Below are positions 9,991 to 21,054 of a stretch of 64,000 nucleotides of DNA, one piece after another. The stretch is from Takakia lepidozioides. Taxonomy: Eukaryota > Streptophyta > Takakiopsida > Takakiales > Takakiaceae. Positions within the stretch are counted from its first letter, which is position 1. Each line of letters begins with the position of its first letter. The notes under the pieces were generated by a model, which was not told where the DNA came from, did no database searches, and worked only from the letters and a program-made list of their open reading frames with translations. The position numbers and the translations under genes are program-made. The stretch covers positions 59,066,756-59,130,755 of the forward strand of contig CM060731.1 in NCBI GenBank assembly GCA_030704615.1. The letters run 5' to 3'.

Positions 9991-12360
9991 CAGGTGCAAA
10001 ATCAGCCTTGACCGGGAGGGACAAGACTTCTGATAAAGAATGGCCCATGGCTTGAGCACCTTGAGCTGGGTCATCTGGCCTTCACCATAGTTTTGATTCG
10101 ACAAAAAGGCCATTGGATAATGTGGATGATGGCCCTTGAAGAAGAAAGAAATCGTAGCTTAGCAATCCACAATTATTCTTCATAGTTTTCAATGATGTTT
10201 TGGCTGTCGGTTTCTTCGCACTTCATTCAAGAGCCCATTTCAAAAACCCAGTGTTGTGCGAAAGCGTGTAGGTAGGTCCCCTAGCTGAAAGCAAACACAA
10301 CAAGGACTGTTACCACCAACATGTGAGAAACACAGATCGGTTCAACAACGATCACAGTTGGCATCCTGTACTACTATGTACTATGTGAGAGATTCATTCA
10401 AACCTTACTTGATAGGGGGACTTCAACTGAAGCCCCTCCAGACTCTAAAGTGACGATTTCCAACACGTTCTTCACATTAAAATGTCAAGCGACATTGTAG
10501 GGTTTAAAGTTCCAACGTTCAAACTTTCACACCAGAGAGCTCTGTTACCTATGTCAGTCAAGAGAAGAATATGGGGGGATTGATGATAGTACTAGAGCGC
10601 CCGGTGATCAGTGATAGCTTTGAACTTGAAAGAAGATAGACAAGTCCTGGCAATTTGAATCTCGACCCAGAAAGAAGATGAACGAATTTGAATTGTTGTC
10701 CCAAAATAGGTCCTGACTTCATTCTGTACGCAGAAGGGTATAAGCCAGGAGTCGTCTGCGCACGACACGTCACATACCATAGGGGGCGCGTTTTTAGTTC
10801 GTCCACAGCCTCTGCACTATCAATGTTTGGTTTCTTGCTCATTGTTGGGCCCACTACTTCATGATAGCCAGTTGCTGATCAGCTATTTATATGCCTGTTC
10901 ATGTGCACTGGCTCAAGTAAATGGCAGTTCCCTGATTTTTGGTAATCAACTTCTAAGTATTCGCTGCATGCATCCAGAGTGTGACTGATGTACTCTGGGC
11001 ATCAAGTCAGCTCATTTCCTGACTGAATGCGCAGTTGCTGCTTGTGTGGCACTGTGTTCAGAAAGATGATGAGCGGAATTGGGACTCTAGAATGCTGTCG
11101 ATCAATTTTAGCAGGCTGGGTACCTGGAGGAATATTATTTGCAACCCCGGAGCGTCATAGCCATGTCGTGACATCTCAATGTTAAGTTTCAAAGTTGAAT
11201 CTTGATCCAGCTGTGTATCATGCACTGTTAAGGATGTCGTGTGACGAAGCTTTTCATACAGATGGGCTATTCGCTGAAGCTTCGCTGGGAAAAAACTGCT
11301 CGGAAATTGAGAGTCGCAACGTGCCTACAATTTTAGTCTAAAGTTGGACTTTGCTGTTTTGCGACAGGTGTACTGAACCCCTACGAAGTCAAAAGTACAG
11401 TGGAAGAGCCCCACAGTGCACACAGTTACAATCGGGATCGAAATTAAACTAGTCGAGCATGCCCACAATTCAAGTAGTGCCTATGCTAATTCCACGATCA
11501 CCGCCGGAACCCAGCTGATCAGTTGAGGGTCATCGACTTTACATGAGGAGAAAATGACATCGTGCTGAACTGACAAGTTGAAGTCAAAATCTGTCGCTTG
11601 CAGCAGATTTAGACACAAATTAGTTAGGTACTACCTCGATGGAGAACAGCCATAGCAACATCAACAGAACTGGGCAGAAGATAATGAAGGTTACTGTTCT
11701 CTCCCTCGTTCTTTCCCACAAATCTGGCGAAAATCACGGAAAGACGGTAGACAGAACTGGGGATGATTGCAAGGAGCAGCGATAAGACGTGGGAGACTAC
11801 GAAGATTTCTCAGGGAGGAGGGCAATTCACGCGCAAGAGAAACCAGCCAGGGGGGTTGCTAGCCATCGGGAAAAAGAGCGTCGTGAGCTCGGGTCTCCCG
11901 CCCTTGTTCACGCATTCCTGGAGCATCCCCACCCTTACACTGAACCCAGCACGCCAACGGAACTTTCAGGGTATGTGGGCGGGAAAACGTGCACCGAACC
12001 CTATATCCCACAAAAATCGGGGCACTGCATATTGTTCCGTGCCCCGAACCCCAGCGCCATATTCAGGGCCCGAATACGCCCCTGAATCCAAGTGAACGTG
12101 ACCAGCCCCATGTCTAGCGCGTGCGTGTCCGCATCTTGGTAGCGACCACCCCCCTTCCTTCCTGCCAATGGGAGGCCAGGTGTGCGGAGATAGGCTGGGC
12201 AATTCAGGGGCAAGGGTGTGCCAGAGTGGGGGCTGCCTCGCCACAGAACCTAATTTTGGCATTACAGGGAGTCTTTGGGGCTCAAGGGTGGGATACTCTT
12301 AAAGGGTGGAACGGCCTCATCAACTGACCCTCCCCTATGTGTAGAGGTTTTGTTCCTTGA
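9991..12360. other. Long stretch without a supported gene
   Basis: Short open frames exist (for example minus 10854-10558 and plus 11763-12095), but none shows a recognised domain, compositional signal or splice continuity. The 11900-12260 part is clearly more GC-rich and contains overlapping open frames on both strands, which GC-rich sequence produces readily. No terminal repeats were seen. Confidence 0.4.
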
Positions 12361-12760
12361 GTTATGATACCATATTGAGGAAAGAGGATTGTATAGAAGC
12401 TTTCCACCCAACCATAGAAGCACACAGCATAAACAACTTATTTGTGGCTTCACCCCAGCAGTAGTAACTTAGTAAGTAGTAAGAGACAAGGGGCCTCTCC
12501 TTTATATACCCTCATAGGGCGGTGGGACCCTTCTAAAAGGCCCTTGGACACATGTCACCCCTAAAAACCTCTTACCCAAATTTGGCGCATGAACCATCCC
12601 AATTTTAATACTTCTCACATTGTACCTTCTTCTTACTTACCCCCTTACATCACGGTTATTAATGCAAATCCTTGGTTAGCTTACCATAAGCCTCGCTTTG
12701 TAATTCTTGGACCACTATCTAATATGTAATTCCTGGACCACTCTCTAATGCAGAGGGCCC
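12361..12760 (-). mobile_element. LTR remnant with initiator-Met-type primer binding site
   Basis: Read on the minus strand, TGGTATCATAAC at 12372-12361 matches the usual plant PBS complementary to initiator methionine tRNA (TGGTATCAGAGC) at 10 of 12 bases. The LTR lies on the higher-coordinate side, and a TATATAA box reads on the minus strand near 12508-12500. The outer edge is unclear: a twofold repeat of TGTAATTC.TGGACCACT at 12700-12750 suggests the end near 12750-12760. No internal coding domain follows, so this is a solo or truncated LTR. Confidence 0.5.
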
Positions 12761-12799
12761 ACACAAAACTTAGGGGACTTACGGTGTCTCTTGATCCCT

Positions 12800-12976
12800 A
12801 TATATATATATATGACGACTCCAGAAGGAAGCATAAATTATGGAGTCTCTTCACCCCCAAAGGGTTACTACCTTCCGCAGGAAGGTCCTTCGTGACACCA
12901 ATCGGTGGATTGAACCCACAACCACTTCCGAGGTGGTATGTGCCCATTACCATTGGGCTACAACTTGGTTGTATTG
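12800..12976 (-). mobile_element. tRNA-derived SINE copy A, minus orientation
   Basis: Read from 12970 downward: an A-box-like TAGCCCAATGGTAATGGGC, then a B-box GGGTTCAATCCACC, a body with CCTTCTGGAGTCGTCAT, and a (TA)n tail at 12800-12813. Box spacing is that of a tRNA, but there is no foldable acceptor stem, so this is a SINE head and not a tRNA gene. Its 5' edge abuts the hAT element at 12979. Confidence 0.75.
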
Positions 12977-12978
12977 AC

Positions 12979-13887
12979 CAGTGTTGTGCGGGTTCTGCCT
13001 TTTTAAGGAACCCGCCGGGTCCGGGTGCGGATTTTTTTTCGGAGCCAAGTCTGGGTCCGGATCCGGGTTTTTGAAATTTGGAAAATCCGGGTCCGGGTTT
13101 GTCAACACGGACTCGGGTCAGGGTCCGGGTAGTTGTTGGGAAATACGGGTTCGGATCCGGGTCCTAATTTATTGATTAAATAAATTAGAAAAATAAGATT
13201 AATTAGGGATAAAATTATTTCTGGCTGGAAAAAACTTTAAATCCTAATAATAAATTTTATTTTAAGAGACATTCCTTCAAAATATACCATGAATATGAAT
13301 ATGTATACCACGAATAAGAATTAAAATAGAAGTTTGAGTTCCATTTTCTGTTTTTCAATATCAATTCTTTAAATATGTTAAGAATAGGAATATGCCTCAA
13401 GGGTAGATCACTATAGCATGGATGTGTGGGATCTGGCCTAATAATAATATATGATGCCTCCTTTGGGAGGTGTAAATTATGGTCCCATATGGCACAACTT
13501 TGTGACACCACTCTGTGGATTGAACCCACAATCGCTTTTGAGGTGGTATGTGGGCATTACCACTGGGCTACAACGTGGTGGGGTTGGCTGCTGCTGTGGC
13601 CTATTGCTGCTGGTCCCCTCCACACATATGACAAAATCTACCAAATCTAAGGTGGACCACGCATGCCCCATCTAAATTTAAGACCTAAATTTAAGACCCA
13701 GACCCTGACCCACTACATTGGCCCGCGGGTAGTGGGTTTAACGGGTTCTGGACCCAGCGGGCGGGTCCGGTTCGGGTTCATTTTAACCCGGGTAGGCTCC
13801 GGGATTTTTGTGATAGCACGGGTCCGGGTAACCCGGATCTTAACCAGCCAGGTACCCGGCTTCAAAACCCGGACCCGCACAACACTG
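12979..13887. mobile_element. Non-autonomous hAT-type DNA transposon (909 bp)
   Basis: The left end CAGTGTTGTGCGGGTTC and the inverted right end (CAGTGTTGTGCGGGTCC when reversed) agree at 16 of 17 bases and begin with the CAGTG typical of plant hAT termini. Both subterminal regions (13005-13170 and 13690-13880) are packed with GGGTCCGGGT-type motifs, as in hAT subterminal repeats. There is no transposase. Flanking octamers GTATTGAC and GTCTTTGA are only partly alike, so no clean target duplication is claimed. The interior carries a separate SINE insertion (13441-13582). Confidence 0.85.
13441..13582 (-). mobile_element. tRNA-derived SINE copy B inside the hAT element
   Basis: It has the same family structure as copy A: TAGCCCAGTGGTAATGCCC, GGGTTCAATCCACAG, and a TATTATTAT tail at 13441-13450. 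Its presence inside the hAT ends means the SINE inserted after, or was carried with, the DNA transposon. Confidence 0.75.
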
Positions 13888-13998
13888 GTCTTTGACCCCC
13901 CAAGGATTATTGACTTCCATAGGAAAGTGAACACCTTTGCTACAATTGCCCACGGCTTCCGAGGTGATATGTGCCCATTATAAGTCAACTACAACTTT
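13888..13998 (-). mobile_element. Degenerate SINE copy C flanking the hAT right end
   Basis: The minus strand retains GGGCACATATCACCTCGGAAG, the middle block of copies A and B, and a damaged B-box region. It directly follows the hAT right terminus. Confidence 0.5.
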
Positions 13999-14830
13999 GT
14001 TGTCCAAACTTTACATACAACAAACACTAGGGCTACGTTTTTTATTGGAAATATATTTTATGTAAAAAATACTATGAGCAACGTCTAACATGAGGTCGTT
14101 TTGAGTCATGGTACCTTTGGGTCTGTTTGAGTCTTTTTGGGGGCTATGGATGCAGTCGATGGTACATGATGAATAGTCTATTGATAAGGTGATGGTAATG
14201 AAGGAGATGAGGTGCAACGTTGATACTTGATGGGTGGTAGTGTCAACCTTGGCTTCTATGGTTTGTGTCATCCGGCCTTCTTCTATGTAACCCTTCCAAA
14301 TCTATTTTAAACTTGGCCAAATTTGGACTTGGTCACATTTCGAGACCAAATGTGAGTTATACCAAGTGGAGTTACACTCCCTGCCGTGTAACCTCAAGTG
14401 GAATTACACTCCCCACTGGGTAACCCGTCTGGAATTTACACTCCATCTCTCAAGAGAGGTCGGGGATAGTTTTGCCTGTTTGCAATAATAATTTTTTTAC
14501 GTGTCTTCGTTACGCCGGCTTCTGCCGGAGTCTTCTCTCTCTCTTTTATGTATTAATGGTGTTGATAATCATTTCATTTTTAATATGATTTTGTTTGATT
14601 TTATTTATGTGTGACTATAATGTATTTAATATTCTACATTTTTAATAGTCCAAAATATAGACGAGAGATAAAGATACAATATTAAGGGTTTTGATGTTTT
14701 ATTAACTATTACCAGGATCACATTTATATGTCATATTATAAAACAATTAGTAAATTGAAATGTGTTTATCACAAAATCAAAGTAATTTGGAAGTGCTATA
14801 GCATTTACATTGAATATGTGAAGAAACGAA
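13999..14830. other. AT-rich stretch without a gene; short GTGGAGTTACACTCC repeats
   Basis: Near 14360-14450 a GT(G/C)GA(A/G)TTACACTCC + GTAACC block occurs three times. Nothing else was recognised. Confidence 0.4.
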
Positions 14831-14865
14831 AGAAAGATAAAGTTTCTTTAACGTCCAATGAAAGA
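14831..14865 (-). mobile_element. SINE 3'-end fragment
   Basis: Matches the 3' end of the SINE at 9484-9840: on the minus strand GGACGTTAAAGAAACTTTAT followed by CTTTC repeats. No head is present. Confidence 0.55.
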
Positions 14866-16860
14866 AAGAAAGAAATATTATAGCAGATTTAACAAAAATA
14901 ATCAATTATCCAGCAAGGTCAAAACTTGGAAGCTAAGATTCAAATCCTTGATAATCTCTTCTACGCTCTTCCGCGAGGACTTAGCCTATTTGACATGGCG
15001 ATCCTACTTCCAAGATATAGAGTCAAAAAAATCTGATGTTGAACATATGTTGCAACTGACCCCACCATCTGAATTTAACGAATTCATCTGGAGAGCTTAA
15101 GGTAGGGATGCCAAACTCACCCAGACGAGCCGCATTGGCTGTTTTGGAGCATGCTGACATGCACTCCTTAAGCCCGCCGCCCCCCCCCCCCCCCCCACTT
15201 GAATGGATTCTAACGACTTAGCCTGGCTGGGATTATCAACCCATTGTGTAGATGTGTACCCAGGGAATAATGCAACAAAGCATGGTTGTTTTAACCTCAG
15301 AGATGATCCCTCTACAACGGAAAATTTTAGTGAGACCCTGATGTTGGCCTTAAAAAATGGTGCCATAACAAATCTTAACCAAAAATCCCCAAATTTGGTC
15401 AGAAAATCTGAGTAGGTGTCCTTGAGAATCTGAAAATTTACAGATCCATCAAAGCGAAAAAAAACATCTCCGAACGTCGTTTTGCATTGAACCATCGTGT
15501 ATGAAGTCTGTTATTTCTTTGGAAAAAATCCTAATTGTGGTGTTTTGTGGATCTTTGATCTCAAGCCACTGGATTACTAATCTTTGGAGTCACTTCCAAC
15601 TAAATCTACATCATCGGTTTAGCCAACGCCTCGCTTCGAAGTCGTCCCGACTTGTCATTGGTCCGATGCAGCAAACTATTGTTTTGTGATATTCCATCAT
15701 TATAAAGAAAAATATATCAATAATTTTGTCATGCTACTATCATCTATGTGGACCTATGCCTAGACAAGAGAAAATGGAGACCAAATAGGTTGCAAGTCCA
15801 ATAAACAGAACTGTCTCTCATATTGTGACAGATCCAATATGTTGTTATTGGTATCGACTTGACAACCTAGAATTTGTTCTTGGCCAATCTTGGCATTCCA
15901 ACCACAAGAGAGCCAAGAACACTGTAGTGTGAAAAAGAAATGACATAAATTTCTTCTAATGCATACATGTTTAGATGTATAACCAGACAACTAGGTCTAA
16001 GCTCATGACATAATCTCAAGTAATGTTATCTCTGCAGCTTCTTACGGTCATCTTGCAGATGTCAGAAATTCATCTCCATGGTCATCTCAGTCACCGTCTA
16101 ATTTCCTAAATGCTTTATCAACGATTTTTGAATAACTAACAAATTGTAATGTTTTGGCAATGCAACATTTAAACTGTTTGCCTAAGGATAAAAGAACGAC
16201 CGAAAAAAAACATGTAGCCATAAGGTCACAGAAATTGGTCTTTCACAGACCACTACAATTCTGGTCTACAACCCTCAATTAAGTGTTTCAAAATTGCGAC
16301 GTTTTGGGTATGACGACAGTGCAATAGCCTATCGTCACAATCCACGTCTGTGGTCGAGGGTCACAGACCTCATCTGCAACCTATCTACAACGGCTGAGCT
16401 GTCGCCAATCCCCCCTATACACTATAGTGCCCCCCTCCACCCCCCTCAACCCCCCGGATTAGTTTAAGGGCCAACGCCTTCCACATCCATCTACAAACAC
16501 TGCCCCACCCCCCGTGTTGACTACGTCTCTCTCATCTTCAGAAGACGACGTTAAGGCTTGAAGGGGGTGCAATGTTGTCATGGAGAGAAGCAGATAACTA
16601 TTTTACATGTTTTGGAGTTAAGACACACAAGGGACTTCATAGAAAACAAAATCTTTACTGAAGGCTCTGGCTGTTTTCAACAAAAGTATTGGGTTGCAGC
16701 TATAACTCTGGCTGCATGGAAACTAGGCTCTGAAATGAAACATCATGGCCTGGCTTTGATGGATCAGAAGATAGACCTTGTCTGATAACAAACATTCTTC
16801 AAGGCTCTCATATCACTGTGATTTCATTGCATGATATGGGATAGGGGTTTCTGAGTTCCT
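14866..16860. other. Long stretch without a supported gene; includes a poly-C run
   Basis: A run of 17 C bases lies at 15180-15196, and C-rich blocks lie near 16410-16460. Open frames such as minus 15495-15097 show no recognised domain. Confidence 0.4.
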
Positions 16861-17945
16861 TTCTTTAACTGGCAGAGCTTTTATGAGGCCCTGGAATACC
16901 ACTCCAGACCCATATCTGCTTGAGGGTACTCCGCCCTGTGTTTTATGTTGTTAGAAGTCTTGCCTATGACTTGGCACTGAAGCACCTTCAGACCTGGCCC
17001 CATCATAATTTTGATTTTCAAGACTTGCTTGCTGGTAGGTGTTGTGTGCTTCTTACCTTCTACCTTGGCAGGGTTTTGATCATGAAGTCCTGGAATTCCA
17101 TTCCAGACCTGCAGCTCCTTACAAAGACTCAAATAAGCCATGTCATTGCATGTAATGTTTGCTCATATGTTTGCAATGCTATGATATCTTCAGGCTGGCT
17201 GTTTTTTTAGGAAGGTGACTTCTTCAAAAACTGGATTCTAAAACAGTAACCTTTATGGTTCAGCAAGTAGCCTAGCATGGCAGTTTTAAATACTTCTTCA
17301 TGGCCTAAACCTGGTCATGATACACCTTGCTAGGTGTAGAGATATTCTTACTTAGATAAAAACTAAGCAAGAATGACACTTGTTGCTTGAAGGGCTTGGT
17401 TCTGGAGATTAGCTCCAGACCTGCAATCTGGTTTCTGAAATGAAGGTACAATCTGCAAGTATAAGGGGAATTTTTTTATCAAACCATGGTGCTTTCATGA
17501 TATAATTGACTTGGAATTTTGAGTTACTTATTTTTTACCCTGGCAGAGCTGTTTATGAGGCCCTGGAATACCAATCCAGGCCTGCATATGCGTGAAAAAA
17601 CTCAGCCCCGTTTCTACTTTATGAATCTTGCATGTGTCTTGGCACTGATAGATCAGTTTCAAGCTAACACAGGATGCCTTTTTAGGAAGATGAATGGCTC
17701 AAGAACTGGAGTATGTAAAGCTTGACACATGTCAATAAAAAATTAGGAATCATTATGTCAACAGGCAAATGCTTAAGACATGTATGGCTTGCTGTTTCAA
17801 TTGCAATTTAAAATACTATGTGCTTGGCTCTCGAGATTTATCTCCAGACCTGCAATCTGGTTTTTGAAATGATGTTACAATCGGCAAGTATGGTGGTGAT
17901 CGTTGTATGTCAAACTATGGTGCTTTCATAATATGATTGACCAAG
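16861..17945 (+). repeat. Locally duplicated segments (two interspersed repeat types)
   Basis: Type A (TGGCAGAG/GGTTTT...CCTGGAAT.CCA.TCCAG.CCTGCA) occurs near 16872-16925, 17065-17120 and 17540-17590. Type B (GGAGAT..A.CTCCAGACCTGCAATCTGG ... CAAAC.ATGGTGCTTTCAT) occurs at 17395-17512 and 17820-17938. Order and spacing suggest serial local duplication. It is non-coding. Confidence 0.7.
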
Positions 17946-18015
17946 AATCCCACCCTCCCACCCTTATTTTTCAGATACCCTGAAATGTAATGGGATATTC
18001 AAATGAGATGGTAAA

Positions 18016-18318
18016 CATGGAAGTGGTTGTTAGATGGTGCCCTGTAAAGGGCTGCTTTGTCTTTCAATGACAATGACCTTAGTGGTCTTGTCCATGTCTT
18101 GACATGACATGTATATCTTCCCTCTCTCTTTTTAAAATTTTCTACCCCCTCTCTCCCTCTGTGGGTTTTTTTTTTGTGAGCAGCACACAAGAGAAGAGAG
18201 AGAGAGAGAGAGAGAAGATACTCATGTCATGTCAAGACATGGACAAGACCCACTAGGGTCATTGTTCATTAAAGACATAAATAGCCCATAAACAGGGCAC
18301 CATCTAACATTTCCATTC
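18016..18318. repeat. Foldback hairpin (inverted repeat, arms about 105 nt, loop about 95 nt)
   Basis: The left arm (18016-18120) and the reverse complement of the right arm (18216-18318) align end to end with few changes. They share TTAGATGGTGCCCTGT, a TTTATGTCTTT/TTTGTCTTTC block, CAATGACC(T/C)TAGTGG and the perfect GTCTTGTCCATGTCTTGACATGACATG core. Pyrimidine (left) and GA (right) tracts extend the pairing into the loop. It could be a foldback MITE or an inverted-repeat small-RNA locus. No TIR-type target duplication was identified. Confidence 0.8.
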
Positions 18319-18476
18319 TTGTCATGACTTCCCAATTGATTTCACCCAATCATTCATGATAAAAGAGGGTGGGATGGTGGGGTTTGTTTACGTACAGGTC
18401 ATGACAACAAGACAAGCATATAAGCAAGCATCTTGTGTACTGAAAAATCAGATTGCTGCAGCATGTTCAAATTCTT

Positions 18477-19150
18477 GTAAGTAACCCAAGACATGCACCA
18501 TACAAGGCTCCTTGGGTAGGTAAGAACAGCCTGCCCTGCTGCAGATTCAAGGTATTTCATACAAGCACCTTGAAGGACCAACCTGCAACTTACCAGATTT
18601 CAAACATGCAACCAAGTAATCTTCTTGGGCATGACAAAACATATTGCAGCTTCACTCTTTGCCATTTGTAAGTACCCCAAGACATGCATCATGCAAGGCT
18701 CCTTGGGTAGGTAAAAACAACCTGTTCTACTACAGATTCAGGATATGTTCATACAAGTACCTTGAAGGACCAGCCTGCAATGAATCAGATTTCAAGCATG
18801 CAACCAAGTAAACTTCTTGGGCAAGACAAACCATATTGCAGCTTCACACTTGGCCAATTGTAAGTACCCCAAGACATGCATCGTGCAAGGCCTCTTGGGT
18901 AGGTAAGAACACCCTGCCATTGAACAGATTCAAGACCTGTGTACACAAGCATCTTGATGGACCAACCTGCAATTTATCAGACTTCAAACATGCAACCAAG
19001 TGACCCACTTGGGCATGACAAGACAGACTGCAACTTCATTCTACACCATGTACAGTTGCCCCAATATATGCATCATGTAAGACATTTTGGCATGGAAGAA
19101 AGGCCTGCCATGTTACAGCTTCAAGATATGGACACACATACACTTTGAGT
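18477..19150 (+). repeat. Tandem repeat, unit about 191 bp, 3.5 copies
   Basis: Units start at 18477, 18668, 18860 and 19050 with GTAAGTACCCCAAGACATGC-type sequence (spacing 191, 192, 190). Each full unit contains CAAGG.TCCTTGGGTAGGTAA, a TTGA.GGACCA.CCTGCAA block and CATGCAACCAAGT...CTTGGGCA. Complementary CCCAAG/CTTGGG pairs recur inside each unit. The fourth copy is truncated near 19150. Confidence 0.88.
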
Positions 19151-20027
19151 GCCCGAGACCAAGCCCACTTGGCCAAAAAAATAAATCATACAATGCAGGT
19201 GGCTGTTCACATGGCAAAATGAGGTAACTAATCCTCTATCATTTGTATTGTGTGAAGTTGTTATGACCTCTCAGAGAAGATGTTTTAGCACTCGGTTTTG
19301 GCAGGTCTGACAGTCCTACCATGTGTTTACCATGTAAAATTTCCTACTCTGGTATTTGCAGGGAGGAGGTGATGATGAGGAAGAGTAGCAGGCTGGTCAG
19401 CAAACAAGAGCAAAATCAACTAGTTAGTAACTGGGTACATCCTCCCAGAAACTATGGAACATGTACATCTATGTTGATCTGGATATTCCTAGTCCTCACA
19501 CACTCTTATAAGGCCCACCCCTGAAAAGGGGCTTTAAGCAGATGTGGGCTCTTAGTTACGCTGGCTGTGGCCAGTCTCCTCTTTTGAATGGGTATTGAAC
19601 TCCTTGGTAGGTTTTCCCCCCGTACTTTGCTCAGTAAATCACTGGATGCCAAACTTTGTTTTCCCTTCTCTCAAGTTGGTTTTACTATAACTTCGCTCAG
19701 TCTCGTGTCAAATTCCAATTCTGAGGGCAGAATTAGAGCTTACCACCACTGTTTCCCAGGAGGCTAATGCCATGTTTTGCAAAAAGAACCTCAATATACT
19801 CATTCCACATCAAATCTAGGCCTGAAAGAGGCATGTCATTGCCTTATCAGGCTGCCATCTTTAAAAAAAACCAGGCCTCCTCTTCCTTAGAACTTATCAG
19901 CCACTGATGCCTTTACCCTTAAACGATCATTCCTCTTTTAAGGCCAAAATTGTATAAGTCTGAAAATCCACAGGCAATGCTGTCAAAGATTCAAGACAGG
20001 GTAAGATTCAGATGGGGGATGCTGAAG
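19151..20027. other. Stretch without a supported gene
   Basis: No motif, repeat or splice-supported frame was recognised. Confidence 0.4.
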
Positions 20028-20817
20028 CGTGAGCACGTGAGCGCGTGAGCGCAGCCACGCTCACGCCACATCAGCAGTTCTTGCCACCTAGGCGGCCGCA
20101 TCTGACTCCATGTCATCACACCCTGCCAGCTTGGTAGATGCCACGTCACGGCAGGTTGACGTCATTTCCATAGGCAGCGACCTATAACCGAGGGCCGAAA
20201 AGGTGGAAGGGGGTCCATAGCCGCGGAATTGCGCATTCGGCTCAAAGGGAACATATGTGGGCGATGTTGTTGAATGATTATGTTTGCAGAGACCGTATAT
20301 ACAATGGTTGTGGATGAATTCATGAGGATGATAGACAGTGAATGTGGATGCCACGTTGCGAATGAGGATGGATGTGGATGAGTAGTTATGGATGAATGTG
20401 GATGAAATCCAATGGATGAATGAGAGAGGATGAATGAGCAATGAGAGAATCCCTCATGAAGCACATGATAAGATTTAACCAATGTCTGCCATATGGGGAA
20501 AGGTCGACCTATGAAACCTATGTAGAATAAGACAACACAGCAGATGCCAGGCACATATTCCATTCTTTGATATTTTCCCACTGGTTACTGGAGCATTTTC
20601 CATGTGCAGCACGCTTCACTTTTGTTTTAATCTTCAGTGTCGACACCTAGTGAGCCATTTGAGTACCACACTGGAGGAATGCACCATATCTCCACACTGA
20701 AGTGGCTGTGGACTATCAATGCGACCTAGCCGCCTTGCTAGTGAGGTACAATGTGCTAATATCTGTCGATAGAGCACCAACATTTTCAAGCTTATTCATT
20801 AGTTGTAAGCATACCCA

Positions 20818-21054
20818 TTAAAGTTGTGCATGAGGAGTTCGAGGTCTTTCACATTGTGGAACAATATCATGACGAAACCACTTGGCAGCACATGCATACT
20901 CTTCTTGTTTTACCCATAACCAATTGTAGGCATCAGTGTCGTGCCCTTCATCTAGCGCTGAAGCCAATAGTGCATACATAATGCAGCCATAAGGCTTGCA
21001 CCTAAAACGTGTGCTCAAAATGACTAAGTGAAGACATAATGTACACTGCAGCAA
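20818..21054 (-). CDS. Unrecognised short frame inside transposon copy 1
   Basis: A minus-strand open frame of 78 codons with Cys/Trp/Tyr-rich sequence (for example DTDAYNWLWVKQEEYACAAK). The composition is protein-like, but no family was recognised. It may be an exon remnant of another gene carried by the element. Confidence 0.25.
   Translation of the reverse strand: MLQCTLCLHLVILSTRFRCKPYGCIMYALLASALDEGHDTDAYNWLWVKQEEYACAAKWFRHDIVPQCERPRTPHAQL

Noticed and set aside
11763-12262. Coding gene in the GC-rich block
   Set aside because: Four overlapping frames on two strands, none with a recognisable motif, start context or splice continuation.
12800-13582. tRNA genes
   Set aside because: A- and B-box-like sequences are present, but the flanking sequence does not form acceptor and anticodon stems, and copies have SINE bodies and tails.
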